A DNA stretch of 64,000 bases from Planctomyces sp. (GCA_019636235.1 JAHBXW010000025.1:1-64000); one strand, 5' to 3'; positions 8,781-17,778 are shown, numbered from the stretch's first letter. Notes: generated from the letters alone by a model not told the origin. Numbers and translations: made by a program.

Positions 8781-9566
8781 ATGGCCTCCGACATTTACGG
8801 CAACCTGTACGACTATCCGCAGTACTACGACATCCTGTTCGGCGCCGACTGGAAGGAAGAGTTCCGGTTTCTGATCGGCTGTTTCGAGCGGTTCGCCGAA
8901 CAGCGGGTGCGCCGCGTGTTCGAACCGGCCTGCGGGACGGGTCGGCTGCTCGTGAAGCTGGCCCAGGCGGGCTACCGGGTGTCGGGCAACGACCTCAACG
9001 AGAAGGCCGTGGCGTACTGCAACGCGCGGCTCCGCCGGAAGGGATTTCCCGCTTCGGTCCGCGTCGGAGACATGTCCGATTTCCAGGTCGCCCGGCCGGT
9101 CGACGCCGCGTTCAACCTGATCAACACGGTCCGCCACCTGCCGACGGAGAGGGCCATGGAATCGCACCTGCGGTGCGTGCACGACGCGCTGCGTCCCGGC
9201 GGCATCTATCTCCTCGGACTGCACCTGACGCCCACGCAGGGCACGCCGATCGAGGACGAGGCCTGGACAGGCCGCCGCGGCCGCGTCGAGGTCAGCTCGT
9301 ACATGTGGTCCAAGGAGCTCGATCGGCGAAAGCGGAATGAACGGCTGGGCATCCGCTTCGAAATCCGCACGCCCACGCGGACGTTCAGCATCGAAGACGA
9401 GATGAATTACCGGACCTACACCGCGGCTCAGATGGACCAGCTTCTGGACCGCGTGCCGGGGTTCGAGGTCATCGAGACGTACGACTTTCTGTACCGGTTC
9501 GACGAGCCGATCGTCGTTGGTCCGCGAACGGAAGACGTCGTGTACGTCCTTCGCCGCCAAGGCTGA
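8781..9566 (+). CDS. Class I SAM-dependent methyltransferase
   Basis: Rossmann-fold methyltransferase. Motif I is VFEPACGTGRLLVKLAQAG (about residues 46-64), the acidic post-I position is NDLNEKA, motif II is VGDMSDFQV, and motif IV/V covers NLINTVRHL and ALRPGGIYLLGLHL. I chose the ATG at 8781 because the protein begins ASDIYGNLYDYPQYYDILFG, a common start for this group; the longer frame upstream overlaps the ybeY promoter region. 261 residues, soluble. The substrate cannot be told from sequence. Downstream is spoVR, 182 nt away. Confidence 0.85.
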   Translation: MASDIYGNLYDYPQYYDILFGADWKEEFRFLIGCFERFAEQRVRRVFEPACGTGRLLVKLAQAGYRVSGNDLNEKAVAYCNARLRRKGFPASVRVGDMSDFQVARPVDAAFNLINTVRHLPTERAMESHLRCVHDALRPGGIYLLGLHLTPTQGTPIEDEAWTGRRGRVEVSSYMWSKELDRRKRNERLGIRFEIRTPTRTFSIEDEMNYRTYTAAQMDQLLDRVPGFEVIETYDFLYRFDEPIVVGPRTEDVVYVLRRQG

Positions 9567-9748
9567 AACGCGGTGAAATCGTGATCGTCGCCGGGTTTCC
9601 TGCGGTGCGCCGCGGCCTGCGCAGACAAGTGCGGAAGCCCGACTGCGCCGATCTGATCTACACCGCTCGCGGGGGCGCTCCGTAGAATTCTGCAGCCGGA
9701 TCGGCGGCGAACGACCGATCCGCACGACCTTCCGCCCCCGGCGCGTTT

Positions 9749-11290
9749 ATGCCCCTCTCGATCCAGCGACCGCTGCCCCCTCAGATCAAAGCCGCTCAGG
9801 ACGAGCTGGCCGACATTGCGCGCGGCTACGGACTCGACTTCTTCGAGACCATTTTCGAAATGCTGGACTACGAGGAGATCAGCATGTTTGCGGCGTACGG
9901 GGGGTTCCCCGTGCGCTACCCGCACTGGCGGTTCGGGGCCGAGTACGACGAACTCACCAAGAGCTATTCGTACGGCCTGTCGAAGATCTACGAAATGGTG
10001 ATCAACACCGATCCCTGCTACGCGTACCTGCTGGACGTCAACGCGTTCACCGATCAGAAGCTGGTCATCGCGCATGTGTACGGGCACGGGGACTTCTTCA
10101 AGAACAATGCCTGGTTTGCGCACACCAACCGCAAGATGCTGGACCAGATGGCGAATCACGCGTCGCGCGTGAACCGCTACGTGGACCGGCACGGGTACGA
10201 AGCTGTGGAGCAGTTCATCGACAGTTGCCTGTCGCTGGAAGACCTGATCGACCCGCATTCGCCCTTCATCCGCCGCACTCCGGACCCCCGCCGCGTGGAA
10301 GAGGAAGCGGAGCAGCGCCGCCGCGACCGCGAGCAGGAGGACCGCGGACTCCCCGAAGCTCGCGGCAAGTTCAACGCCAAGGACTACATGGACCCGTTCA
10401 TCAACCCGCCGCAGGTCCTCCAGGACGAGCTGGACGAACAGCGGCGCGCCGATGAACAGCGAGAATCCTCGCGCTCCTTCCCCCACGAACCGCAGCGCGA
10501 CGTGCTGCTGTTCCTGCTCCAGCACGCCCCGCTCCGCGACTGGCAGCACGACATCCTGTCGATCATCCGCGACGAAGCCTATTACTTCGCCCCCCAGGGC
10601 ATGACCAAGATCATGAACGAGGGCTGGGCCAGTTACTGGCACTCGAAGATCATGACGCGGCATGGCCTGACCGACGCCGAGGTCATCGATTACGCCGACC
10701 ACCACTCCGGCACGATGGCGATGTCGCCCCGCCGGTTGAACCCGTACAAGATCGGGATTGAGTTGTTCAAGGACATCGAGGAACGCTGGAACCGCGGGCA
10801 ATTCGGCGCCGAGTGGGAGGACTGCGACGATTTCGAGACGCGGCAGCGCTGGAACCGGGACATCGGCCAGGGGCGGGACAAGATCTTCGAGGTCCGCCGC
10901 GTGCACAATGACGTGACATTCATCGACACGTTCCTCACCGAGGACTTCTGCCGCAAGCACCGCCTGTTCTCCTTCGCCTTCAACGAGAACAGCGGCGACT
11001 ACGAGATTGCCTCCCGCGAGTTTCAGGACATCAAGCAGCAGTTGCTGTTCAACCTCACGAACCACGGCAGACCGTTCATCGCAGTGGAGAATGGCAACTA
11101 TCGGAATCGCGGCGAGCTGTACCTGAGGCACGGTTTTCAGGGCATCGAGCTCAAGCAGGACTATGCCCGCGACACGCTGATCAACCTGCAGCGGCTGTGG
11201 TCGCGTCCGGTCCACATTGAAACCGTGGTCGACGAGAAGACGGCCGTGTTGAGCTACGACGGCAAAAGCCACGAGATCCGGGCGGCCTGA
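9749..11290 (+). CDS. spoVR: SpoVR family protein
   Basis: Member of the SpoVR/YcgB family, first named from Bacillus spore cortex formation but widespread in non-sporulating bacteria; biochemical role unknown. The 513-residue length is normal. Recognisable blocks are FETIFEMLDYEEISMFAAYGGFP, the His-rich VYGHGDFFKNNAWFAHTNRKM, the central ILSIIRDEAYYFAPQGMTKIMNEGWASYW, and PRRLNPYKIGIELFKDIEERW. In many genomes spoVR sits behind prkA and yeaH; neither is here, so the gene is an orphan. A TAGAAT hexamer at 9683-9688 is a possible -10 element. Confidence 0.93.
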   Translation: MPLSIQRPLPPQIKAAQDELADIARGYGLDFFETIFEMLDYEEISMFAAYGGFPVRYPHWRFGAEYDELTKSYSYGLSKIYEMVINTDPCYAYLLDVNAFTDQKLVIAHVYGHGDFFKNNAWFAHTNRKMLDQMANHASRVNRYVDRHGYEAVEQFIDSCLSLEDLIDPHSPFIRRTPDPRRVEEEAEQRRRDREQEDRGLPEARGKFNAKDYMDPFINPPQVLQDELDEQRRADEQRESSRSFPHEPQRDVLLFLLQHAPLRDWQHDILSIIRDEAYYFAPQGMTKIMNEGWASYWHSKIMTRHGLTDAEVIDYADHHSGTMAMSPRRLNPYKIGIELFKDIEERWNRGQFGAEWEDCDDFETRQRWNRDIGQGRDKIFEVRRVHNDVTFIDTFLTEDFCRKHRLFSFAFNENSGDYEIASREFQDIKQQLLFNLTNHGRPFIAVENGNYRNRGELYLRHGFQGIELKQDYARDTLINLQRLWSRPVHIETVVDEKTAVLSYDGKSHEIRAA

Positions 11291-11384
11291 GGGCGGACAA
11301 GCCGGCGCCCGCGGGACCTGGCGGACCGGGATTTGGCTGGCTTTCAGTCGCTGCAGCCCGCCTTGTAGAATCGCTGGCCGATCA

Positions 11385-11457
11385 GGGATCGTAGCTCAAC
11401 GGTCAGAGCAGGGGACTCATAATCCCTTGGTTCCGGGTTCGAATCCCGGCGATCCCA
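11385..11457 (+). tRNA. tRNA with anticodon CAT (Met elongator or Ile2)
   Basis: 73-nt cloverleaf: acceptor GGGATCG/CGATCCC, D stem GCTC/GAGC, anticodon stem GGGGA/TCCCT (one G-T pair) with loop CTCATAA, T stem CCGGG/CCCGG with loop TTCGAAT, discriminator A, no encoded CCA. The G1-C72 pair excludes the initiator tRNA. The CTCATAA loop occurs both in elongator tRNA-Met and in tRNA-Ile2 whose C34 becomes lysidine, so I leave the identity open. A TAGAAT at 11366-11371 is well placed as a -10 element. Confidence 0.93.
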
Positions 11458-11478
11458 CTCCCGGCGCCGCGCGGCCCA

Positions 11479-12888
11479 TCACGAGAACAGCGCCTCGACC
11501 GGGCGCCCGCTGTACAGCGGCATCGGTCGACCGAATGGATCGGGCAGCGTCTGCTCCGCCGGAACGCCCAGGGCGTGCAGCATCGTCGCCGCCAGGTCGT
11601 GCGGGCTGACGGGGTCGGACGCCGGCCGCGAGCCGATGCGATCGCTGGTCCCGTACGCCGCGCCGCCTCGAATCCCCGCTCCCGCCAGCAGGCCGGAATA
11701 ACAGTACGGGTGATGATCCCGCCCCGCATCGCTGCCATTGATCCGCGGCGCCCGCCCGAACTCTCCCACCCACACGACCAGCGTGTCGTCGAGCAGGCCG
11801 CGCTCTTCGAGATCGGTCAGCAGGGCCGACAGCGCCGCGTCCGCCGGAGGAATCAGATCGTTCTGCAACCGCCGGAAGTTGCTGCCGTGCGTGTCCCAGA
11901 AGTTCTGCCCGTCGTTGTGCCAGTTGACGGAGACAAACGGCACGTCCCGTTCCGCCATCCGGCGGGCCAGCAGGACGCACTGGCCGTGAACGTGCCGGCC
12001 ATACCGGTCCCGCACGGCGTCCGGTTCCTGCGTCAGATCGAACGCTTCGCGGACTGCCGGGGCCGTCAGCAGATTCAGCGCCTGCTGCTGCTGGCCGCCG
12101 AGCGCCAGCGCGGCGCCCGACTCGAGCGCCCGCCGCTGGTCATCGAAGCCGCGCAGCAACTCGAACCGCCGGTCCAGCCGCGCCGCGCTGACCGAATCCA
12201 GCAGCGACAGCGCGGGCACGGTCCAGCCGGACGCATTGGGGTCGCCTTCGATCAACAGCGGATCGAACGTCCTGCCCAGCCATCCGCCGTGCTGACCGGG
12301 CGCCTTGCCGCCGGGCGCGGCCGGGTGAAAGGCCAGCCAGGGCATGGTCACAAAGCCGGGGAGCCCGAGCGGGCTGCCGCCGCGGAGGCGGGCGATCATC
12401 GACCCGATATGCGGGGTGTCGCGCTGGCTGGGGGGCTCGGCGTCGCTCTTGTTGACGGGGGGGAGATGCCCGGTGAGGACGGTGTGCGCGCTCGACAGGT
12501 GGGCGGGGTCGTCATGACCGAGCGAGCGCACGATGGCGACCCGGTCCATCAGGCCGGCGAGCCGGGTGAAGTGCTCGCAGATCTGCACGCCGGGGGCGGA
12601 TGTCGAGATCGGCCGAAACGGCCCGCGGACCTCGTCCGGAGCTTCGGGTTTCAGGTCGAATGTGTCGAGGTGGCTGGGCCCGCCCCACATGAACAACAGG
12701 ATGCAGCGTCTGGCCCGGCCAAACCCGGCGGCGCTCGAGGCGTCGCTGCCCGCGGCCAGCGGCGTCCGCCCCAGCAGCGATCCGAGCACCGTCGAGGCTC
12801 CGAGGGCCAGGACCGGTCGCCGGGACAGCCTCGCCAGCTCGACGAAAGAGCGGCAGCCGAGGGGACCATCGAGTCGGTTGCGGGGCAT
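11479..12888 (-). CDS. DUF1501 domain protein (secreted, sulfatase/phosphatase-like fold)
   Basis: Planctomycete-typical DUF1501 protein, distantly related to alkaline-phosphatase/sulfatase folds. The N-terminus has SRRPVLALGASTVLG, a Tat-like signal. Family marks are FMWGGPSHLDTFDLKPEAP, VRSLGHDDPAHLSSAHTVLTG, WHNDGQNFWDTHGSNF, LVVWVGEFGRAPRINGSDAGRDH and the HPYCYSGLLAGAGI region near the end. 469 residues, normal length. DUF1501 genes usually follow a PSD1 (DUF1549/DUF1553) gene; this one has none, unlike the pair at 53.5-58.1 kb. It converges on the CAT-anticodon tRNA. Function is unknown; a role in handling sulfated or phosphorylated polysaccharide is only an inference. Confidence 0.88.
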   Translation of the reverse strand: MPRNRLDGPLGCRSFVELARLSRRPVLALGASTVLGSLLGRTPLAAGSDASSAAGFGRARRCILLFMWGGPSHLDTFDLKPEAPDEVRGPFRPISTSAPGVQICEHFTRLAGLMDRVAIVRSLGHDDPAHLSSAHTVLTGHLPPVNKSDAEPPSQRDTPHIGSMIARLRGGSPLGLPGFVTMPWLAFHPAAPGGKAPGQHGGWLGRTFDPLLIEGDPNASGWTVPALSLLDSVSAARLDRRFELLRGFDDQRRALESGAALALGGQQQQALNLLTAPAVREAFDLTQEPDAVRDRYGRHVHGQCVLLARRMAERDVPFVSVNWHNDGQNFWDTHGSNFRRLQNDLIPPADAALSALLTDLEERGLLDDTLVVWVGEFGRAPRINGSDAGRDHHPYCYSGLLAGAGIRGGAAYGTSDRIGSRPASDPVSPHDLAATMLHALGVPAEQTLPDPFGRPMPLYSGRPVEALFS

Positions 12889-13208
12889 GTGTGCGGGGCG
12901 GGCGTCCAGGGCGGGAAACAGGCGGGGGGAAGATCAGTGTCGGCTGATGCGTTGGTCTGACGCAAGAGAGACTGCCAAAACCGAAACACGTGTTCAGATC
13001 GATGAGACCGGACGAATGGCTCGCGACGGACGCGACGGTCGTGCGTTCCCGACGCGAACCCGCGCCCGCGGAGTCCCGGCGGATCGCCGCTCAGTCTGGC
13101 ATCCGCTTCCCCGAGCGCCTTAGAATCAACAGTCCGTAGCGGCGCCGGCGACCGGACGAGCGGCGCGACGAGCCTTGACCGACACCTCAGCACGACCGCC
13201 GACAGCCC
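12889..13208. other. Intergenic region between divergent genes
   Basis: About 320 bases between a DUF1501 gene (-) and a small membrane-protein gene (+). TAGAAT at 13121-13126 is a candidate -10 element for the + gene, with TGGCAT (13097-13102) as a poor -35 at 18-bp spacing. The stretch 12962-13005 is less GC-rich and may hold the - strand promoter. I see no RNA gene or further coding frame. Confidence 0.45.
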
Positions 13209-13406
13209 ATGTCCGACGCTCCCAAGAAGATGGTCATCGGGTCCATGGCCGTGGCCGCGGTCGTGGGCCTGCTTGCGATCCTCGATTTGATCATCGGATT
13301 TCCGTTCTCGGGATCCGAGCATGTGCGAATGATGGACATTCTGTTCATCATCTGCGCCGCGATCGTCGGCTATCTCGCTTACGACGCGTACAAAGATCTC
13401 CGCTGA
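13209..13406 (+). CDS. Small two-helix membrane protein
   Basis: 65 residues with a charged N-terminus (SDAPKKM), two hydrophobic helices at about 9-29 and 42-59, and a charged C-terminus (YKDLR). The composition and topology suggest an inner-membrane miniprotein with both ends inside. A TAGAAT -10-like element lies about 80 nt upstream. No function recognised; similar short membrane proteins are common orphans in Planctomycetota. Confidence 0.65.
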   Translation: MSDAPKKMVIGSMAVAAVVGLLAILDLIIGFPFSGSEHVRMMDILFIICAAIVGYLAYDAYKDLR

Positions 13407-13498
13407 CGGCGCACGGTCCGCCGCGCCGCGTCGAGCGATTGCTGCGCACGTTTCCGTTGATTGGCCGCCGGCGCTTCCACTCTGCGACTCCGGGACGT

Positions 13499-14047
13499 TC
13501 AGCTCTGGGCGGCGTTCAGCCGGAGATCTTCCCGCCGCGTCAGACGCAGTCGAGCGGCATCCCGCGCCCGAAGACGGGCCGCCGCCTCGCAGAGCCGTTC
13601 GCCGTCCGGCAACCTTAGATCGGGCGCGAGTTCCGCGGCCGAAGCGGCTGCGAACACCCGCTCCCGCAGCTCCGGATCGTAGACGAGGCATTGGCCGTCG
13701 TCGACGCGCCGCAGGTGCGCGATGTCGAGATCGATCGTCCGCGCCGCGTTCTTGTTGGACGGATCGCGGACCCGGCCGAGTCGATCCTCAATTCCCCGCA
13801 GCTTGACGCGCAGCGCCTGCGGATCGAGATCGGTGCGCAGCCGGACCGCCGCATTGCAGAAGTCGGCCTGGTGCGGATCGCCGACCGGCGCCGTCTGCCA
13901 GACGCTGGATGCGGCCAGCACCTGCGCCACGCGGCGCAGTTCCGCGATGGCCCGAGGCAGGTTCCGCTCCGGATCGATGTTCGACCCCAGCAACAGGATC
14001 GCTTCGTACGCGCCGCCGCCCGAGGTCGCGGCCCCCGGGTCAGTCAT
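13499..14047 (-). CDS. folK: 2-amino-4-hydroxy-6-hydroxymethyldihydropteridine diphosphokinase (HPPK)
   Basis: Transfers pyrophosphate from ATP to 6-hydroxymethyl-dihydropterin in folate synthesis. Family marks are ILLLGSNIDPERNLPRAI near the N-terminus, SSVWQTAPVGDPHQADFCNAA, and the ATP/Mg-binding stretch NKNAARTIDLDI, which corresponds to the canonical RWGPRTLDLD with some loss of the first residues. I chose the ATG at 14045-14047, which overlaps the folB stop codon by 8 nt (ATGACTGA), a layout typical of translational coupling; a start 12 nt upstream is possible. About 182 residues. Last gene of the folate cluster. Confidence 0.9.
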   Translation of the reverse strand: MTDPGAATSGGGAYEAILLLGSNIDPERNLPRAIAELRRVAQVLAASSVWQTAPVGDPHQADFCNAAVRLRTDLDPQALRVKLRGIEDRLGRVRDPSNKNAARTIDLDIAHLRRVDDGQCLVYDPELRERVFAAASAAELAPDLRLPDGERLCEAAARLRARDAARLRLTRREDLRLNAAQS

Positions 14048-14402
14048 CGGTCCGGCCACGTTCGAGCACCACGCCCACCGTTCGGGCGAACCGCACGGCG
14101 CCCGGCTTCTGCAGCCGCACCCGCACCCGCAGCACGCGGGGGTCCGACAGGCACAACCTCGCGATTTCGTCCGCCAGCTTCTCGATGAGCTGGAATTGCG
14201 ACGCCTCCACGAACGCGATGACGGCCTTCGTCAATGTGCGGTAGTTCACCGCATCCTCAATCGAATCCGACTTCGCCGCCTGGCGCAGATCGACCGACAA
14301 TCGCAGATCGATCACGACGTCCTGCCGGTTCACGCGCTCCTCGGGGTTGATCCCCACGATCGCCCGCACGAGCAGTCCCTCGATGTCAATGTAGTCGCTC
14401 AT
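14040..14402 (-). CDS. folB: Dihydroneopterin aldolase
   Basis: Converts 7,8-dihydroneopterin to 6-hydroxymethyl-dihydropterin and glycolaldehyde, the step before FolK. Recognisable are YIDIEGLLVRAIVGINPEER, the QDVVIDLRLSVDL strand, the VNYRTL substrate-pocket block, the helix with FQLIEKLADEIARLCL (catalytic Glu in the LIEKLA part), and the final VRVRLQKPGAVRFA in which Lys is the conserved catalytic residue. I chose the ATG at 14400-14402, giving a protein starting SDYIDIEG; a start 12 nt upstream also exists. 120 residues, normal. Middle gene of the SDR-folB-folK cluster, 39 nt after the SDR gene. Confidence 0.92.
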   Translation of the reverse strand: MSDYIDIEGLLVRAIVGINPEERVNRQDVVIDLRLSVDLRQAAKSDSIEDAVNYRTLTKAVIAFVEASQFQLIEKLADEIARLCLSDPRVLRVRVRLQKPGAVRFARTVGVVLERGRTDD

Positions 14403-14441
14403 GATCTCATCCAACGGGCACGGTCGCAGGGCCGGCGGCCT

Positions 14442-15212
14442 TCACAGTTGCTCGCCGCCCGTCACGTGCAGCATTTCTCCGGTCACGAATCCGGCGCCCG
14501 CGAGATACAGCACCGCCTCGGCGATGTCCCGCGGTTCGCCCGTCCTCTGCAATGGGTTGTGCCGGCCGAGTCGCTCGAACTCCCCGGCGGATTGGCCGGG
14601 ACCCGGCAGGATCGCGCCGGGCGCGATCGCATTGACCCGAATCCGCGGACCGAGTTCCTGCGCGAGGAGCTTCGTCATGGCGACCAGTCCGGACTTCGCG
14701 GCGGTGTAGGCCAGATGTCCCGGCTCGGGCCGCGAACCTCGCCAGTCGACGATGTTCACGATCACAGCCGATTCATCCCGGGGAACCTGCGCAGCGAAGG
14801 CCTGGCTGAGGAACACGGGGGCTGCGAGGTTGATGGCCAGATGCCGTTGCCAGTGGTCGTGCGTCAGATCCGCCAGCGTCGCGGGTTCGAAGATCGCCGC
14901 ACTGTTGATCAGGATCGTCGCAGGTCCGAGCTCGCGACGGCATTCGGCCGTCAGAAACTTTGCCGCCGGAGCGGGTTCCAGGAAATCGGCGGCGACGACC
15001 GCGGCCTGCCCCCCCGCGGCGCGAAGCCCAGCGGCGAACGCCTCCGCCTCGTCCTGATGCCGGTGGCAGTGCACGCAGACATTCGCCCCCGCGGACGCCA
15101 GCCGCTCGGCGATCTCCCGGCCGATGCGGACGGCGCCTCCGGTCACAATCGCGGTCCGGCCTGAGAGGTTCATCGGAGCTGGGGCTGCGCTGGCTGAATT
15201 CATCCGCGGCAC
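14442..15212 (-). CDS. SDR-family pteridine reductase-like protein (FolM/PTR1 type)
   Basis: Short-chain dehydrogenase with an NADPH-type nucleotide motif TGGAVRIG at residues 24-31, which fits the TGx3RxG signature of pteridine reductases. The catalytic set is Asp156-Tyr169-Lys173: the usual SDR serine position is Asp in NIVDW, and the Asp-to-Tyr spacing of 13 and Tyr-to-Lys spacing of 4 equal those of Leishmania PTR1 (Asp181, Tyr194, Lys198). As first gene of a cluster with folB and folK, it is well placed to reduce dihydromonapterin, dihydrobiopterin or dihydrofolate. 256 residues if translation begins at the GTG 15212; ATG codons at 15203 and 15173 are alternatives, and none has a clear ribosome-binding site. 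The function is inferred from motif and context. Confidence 0.82.
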   Translation of the reverse strand: MPRMNSASAAPAPMNLSGRTAIVTGGAVRIGREIAERLASAGANVCVHCHRHQDEAEAFAAGLRAAGGQAAVVAADFLEPAPAAKFLTAECRRELGPATILINSAAIFEPATLADLTHDHWQRHLAINLAAPVFLSQAFAAQVPRDESAVIVNIVDWRGSRPEPGHLAYTAAKSGLVAMTKLLAQELGPRIRVNAIAPGAILPGPGQSAGEFERLGRHNPLQRTGEPRDIAEAVLYLAGAGFVTGEMLHVTGGEQL

Positions 15213-15337
15213 GAAACCGCATCGACGGGACGTTCCGGATTCTAGACCGATTCACTGAAACAACCAGCGGCATCCCCAGCGATCGGTCAGCGGGGCCGCC
15301 TGCGCGCGTCGAGGCATCGCACCCCGGCGTGCGCCAC

Positions 15338-15374
15338 AAAAAAACGGCCCGGGACGGCGCACGCCCCGGACCGT
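15338..15374 (-). terminator. Intrinsic terminator of sat
   Basis: On the minus strand, ACGGTCCGGG (15374-15365) pairs with CCCGGGCCGT (15353-15344; one G-T pair) and is followed directly by seven T. It starts 30 nt after the sat stop codon and has all parts of a Rho-independent terminator. Confidence 0.88.
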
Positions 15375-15403
15375 ATGGAACCAAACCGCATCGGCGGCTG
15401 AGA

Positions 15404-16660
15404 TCACTTCTTCATCGCGGCCGCCAGAATCTGCGACGTGCTGGGCCGCATGATCCGCGGATCGACCATCTCGCCGCGCTGCAGCGTGGCGCGGATGTCC
15501 TTGCCGCTGATCGACCAGGGCTTCTCGCCCTGGTGGTTCTCCATCAGGTCGACGCGGTTGGCCGATTCGTAGTAGGCGGCGAAGCCGACCTTCACGGGTT
15601 GGATCTTCAGATCGCCGTTCAGCTTGCCGAAGATTTCCTGAGCGTCGAAGTCGCCCCAGATCGGCGCGCCGTCGAAGTATGGGGCGTCGGCGTGTTTGCG
15701 CCCGATGACGATGTTCGTGTAGCCCATGTTCTGCCGGTAGATGCCGTGCATCACGGCTTCCTTCGGGCCGCCGTAGAACATCTTGATGTCCAGCCCCAGC
15801 AACTTGACGCGGTCGGGCACGGTTTCGCCGCGGGACTTCCACAGGGCCGCGTCGCTGTCGCCGTCGCCGAGTTCCCGCTTGGTGATCAGGTTCTCGTAGG
15901 TCTCCATCCGGATCTCGGCGTTGACGTCGTCCCCCTTCGTCTCTCCGATCAGCGGGTTCAACACCGCGCCGGCGTTCTTCCCCTGCCGCAGCAGCGTCTC
16001 CAGTCCATACACCAGCGCGTACTCGTGCGCCCGGTGCAGCGGATTCCGAGTCTGGAACGCAACGACCGCCTCCCAGCCGGTCTCGGCCAGCAGCTTGCGG
16101 ACCTCGCGCGGCGTCAGCACGTACTTGCCGAACTTCGAGTTCTTCGGCTGCGGCAGCGCCTTGATCGTGCCGCCGACGAGATGCGTCTTGCCTTCATCTC
16201 CCTTGAGCACCATGTCCGCGCCGGGGTGATCGACGCGCCCCGTGCCGTAAACGCTCTTCAGGTAGCCGCACTTGTCCCACGGATAGACGTCCGAAACATC
16301 CAGCGTCGCCACGACATCCCCGGCCGGGCTGACGATCGCCACCGACTGTCCCGCGCCCAGCGACTTGGCGAGTTCCGACGTCACCGGGAAGGCCAGCGGG
16401 ATCGTCCAGGCGTACTTCTTGCCGTTGCTGAGAACGACCGATTCCTCGAGCACCCGCTCGTAGGCCTCGCGCCCCATCGGCCCGGTCAGCGGGCTCAGCG
16501 TGCCGTCCGCAAGCCGGTACACGGTCGACAGGTCCGCCTGAGAGACCGGCACCTGCGGCAGCCGGGCCGCTTCGGTCTTAAACGTCTCCACTTCGCCCGC
16601 GGACACTGTGCAGCAGACAGGTTCCGCGAGGCCGCCATGCGGCGCAATCAGATCAGCCAT
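15404..16660 (-). CDS. sat: Sulfate adenylyltransferase (ATP sulfurylase)
   Basis: Homo-oligomeric single-chain ATP sulfurylase, making adenylyl sulfate from ATP and sulfate, the first step of sulfate activation. The catalytic block is [18 protein letters not shown] (QxRN and HxxH-type HRAH), followed by [28 protein letters not shown] and the phosphate-binding [10 protein letters not shown] chose the ATG at 16658-16660 because GGAAG stands 6 nt before it and the protein then begins with the family-typical ADLIAPHGG; a start 24 nt upstream exists. About 418 residues, normal. It is a single gene with its own terminator. cysQ, which removes the PAP made later in this pathway, lies 44 kb away in the same window. 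Confidence 0.95.
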   Translation of the reverse strand: MADLIAPHGGLAEPVCCTVSAGEVETFKTEAARLPQVPVSQADLSTVYRLADGTLSPLTGPMGREAYERVLEESVVLSNGKKYAWTIPLAFPVTSELAKSLGAGQSVAIVSPAGDVVATLDVSDVYPWDKCGYLKSVYGTGRVDHPGADMVLKGDEGKTHLVGGTIKALPQPKNSKFGKYVLTPREVRKLLAETGWEAVVAFQTRNPLHRAHEYALVYGLETLLRQGKNAGAVLNPLIGETKGDDVNAEIRMETYENLITKRELGDGDSDAALWKSRGETVPDRVKLLGLDIKMFYGGPKEAVMHGIYRQNMGYTNIVIGRKHADAPYFDGAPIWGDFDAQEIFGKLNGDLKIQPVKVGFAAYYESANRVDLMENHQGEKPWSISGKDIRATLQRGEMVDPRIMRPSTSQILAAAMKK

Positions 16661-16866
16661 GTTGGACTTCCCAAAGAGCGTCAATTTCTGGATCGAAGCG
16701 ACGAAACTAGGGGACGGCAGGGAGAAGCGTCAAGCTGCCGGGCGGCGTTGTGGCCGAGCGGCGGAGCGTCGCAGACGCGAAACGCATCGACGCACGCAAA
16801 AATCCAAAGAAAAACCCGCGTCAAGGGTGCCCGCCGCCGTATCCTGCGACGACGAAAGGACAATTC

Positions 16867-17766
16867 ATGCATCCCGCTCTGCTGATCGGATGTCTGGGCG
16901 TCATGGCTGCGACGACTGTGGCCGCGGCCGATGACGACGAACACGGGCCGCGGCTGAACGATCGGTCGATCGTCCGCGAGCCCGTTTACGAGTCCGCGCC
17001 GAAGTACGCGCTCCTCGTCTTCGGCCCGCGCGGCGAGGACCGGATCTGGATCGTCGAGGACGGCAGGACCCTGTATATCGATCGCGACGGCAACGGCGAT
17101 CTGACGGACGATGGCCCGCCGATCCGACCGGAGGACGAGCGTCGAATCGGGATCGGCGGATCGGCTGCGTCGTTCGACTTTCACTACCCGGCGGAGCACA
17201 TTCGTTCGCACGGCGGCAGTCCGCATGGCGACTTCAAACTGCGGCGCTGGAACTACGATGGGGGCGAGGATCAGTACGGGCTGTCGCTGACGGTGAACGG
17301 GACGACCCCCTTCTACGCCGGCTGGAACGCCTTCTTCGCCACAGACCGCGAATCGGCTCCGGTCATCCATTTCGCGCTGCCGCTGCATCCCCGGCCCCTG
17401 CGGAACAAGGAACTGATCATCGGCTCCAACCCGGGGCGGTTCAGCGTTGCGTTCTGCCGGAATGGGGAAGGGGAGGGCGCCGTCTCCCGGCTGAGCATCG
17501 AGGCCCTCGATCCCTCCGTGACGCCGACGGCGACAATCGAATGGCCGGTTCCGCCCGGCGCGGGTCCGTTGACGACCACGCATTCGCTCAACGAACGCTG
17601 CTGCTACTGGGAGTTCTACACAACGACGTTCAAAGTCCCCGCGCAGGCCGCGGAGGGGATGGCCACCGTGACGGTCAGCCTGCCGCTCGGGACGAACGTC
17701 GAACTCTCGCCCGACACGTTCCAAATGCCCGTCCGCTTGAAGGCGTCCGCCGCCCCCGCCCAATGA
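16867..17766 (+). CDS. Secreted hypothetical protein
   Basis: 299 residues beginning with a signal peptide (HPALLIGCLGVMAATTVAAA) and then a mature, probably beta-rich region. An EF-hand/dockerin-like calcium loop, DRDGNGDLTDDG, occurs at about residues 73-84, preceded by IWIVEDGRTLYI. I chose the ATG at 16867 because AAAGGA sits 6 nt upstream; the frame is open further upstream without support. The stop lies 12 nt before the converging DUF1570 gene. The 'DxDGNGDL' type of loop with an adjacent strand is frequent in planctomycete exported proteins. No function recognised. Confidence 0.75.
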   Translation: MHPALLIGCLGVMAATTVAAADDDEHGPRLNDRSIVREPVYESAPKYALLVFGPRGEDRIWIVEDGRTLYIDRDGNGDLTDDGPPIRPEDERRIGIGGSAASFDFHYPAEHIRSHGGSPHGDFKLRRWNYDGGEDQYGLSLTVNGTTPFYAGWNAFFATDRESAPVIHFALPLHPRPLRNKELIIGSNPGRFSVAFCRNGEGEGAVSRLSIEALDPSVTPTATIEWPVPPGAGPLTTTHSLNERCCYWEFYTTTFKVPAQAAEGMATVTVSLPLGTNVELSPDTFQMPVRLKASAAPAQ

Positions 17767-17778
17767 ATGGCACGCCGA

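Noticed and set aside
9428-11272. Minus-strand frame opposite spoVR
   Set aside because: Val/Leu/Asp/Arg-rich with no family marks, and fully antisense to spoVR.
11403-11738. Minus-strand frame through the CAT-anticodon tRNA
   Set aside because: Its end (GIRTRNQGIMSPLL) is the antisense of the tRNA, a common false protein; the rest overlaps the DUF1501 gene.
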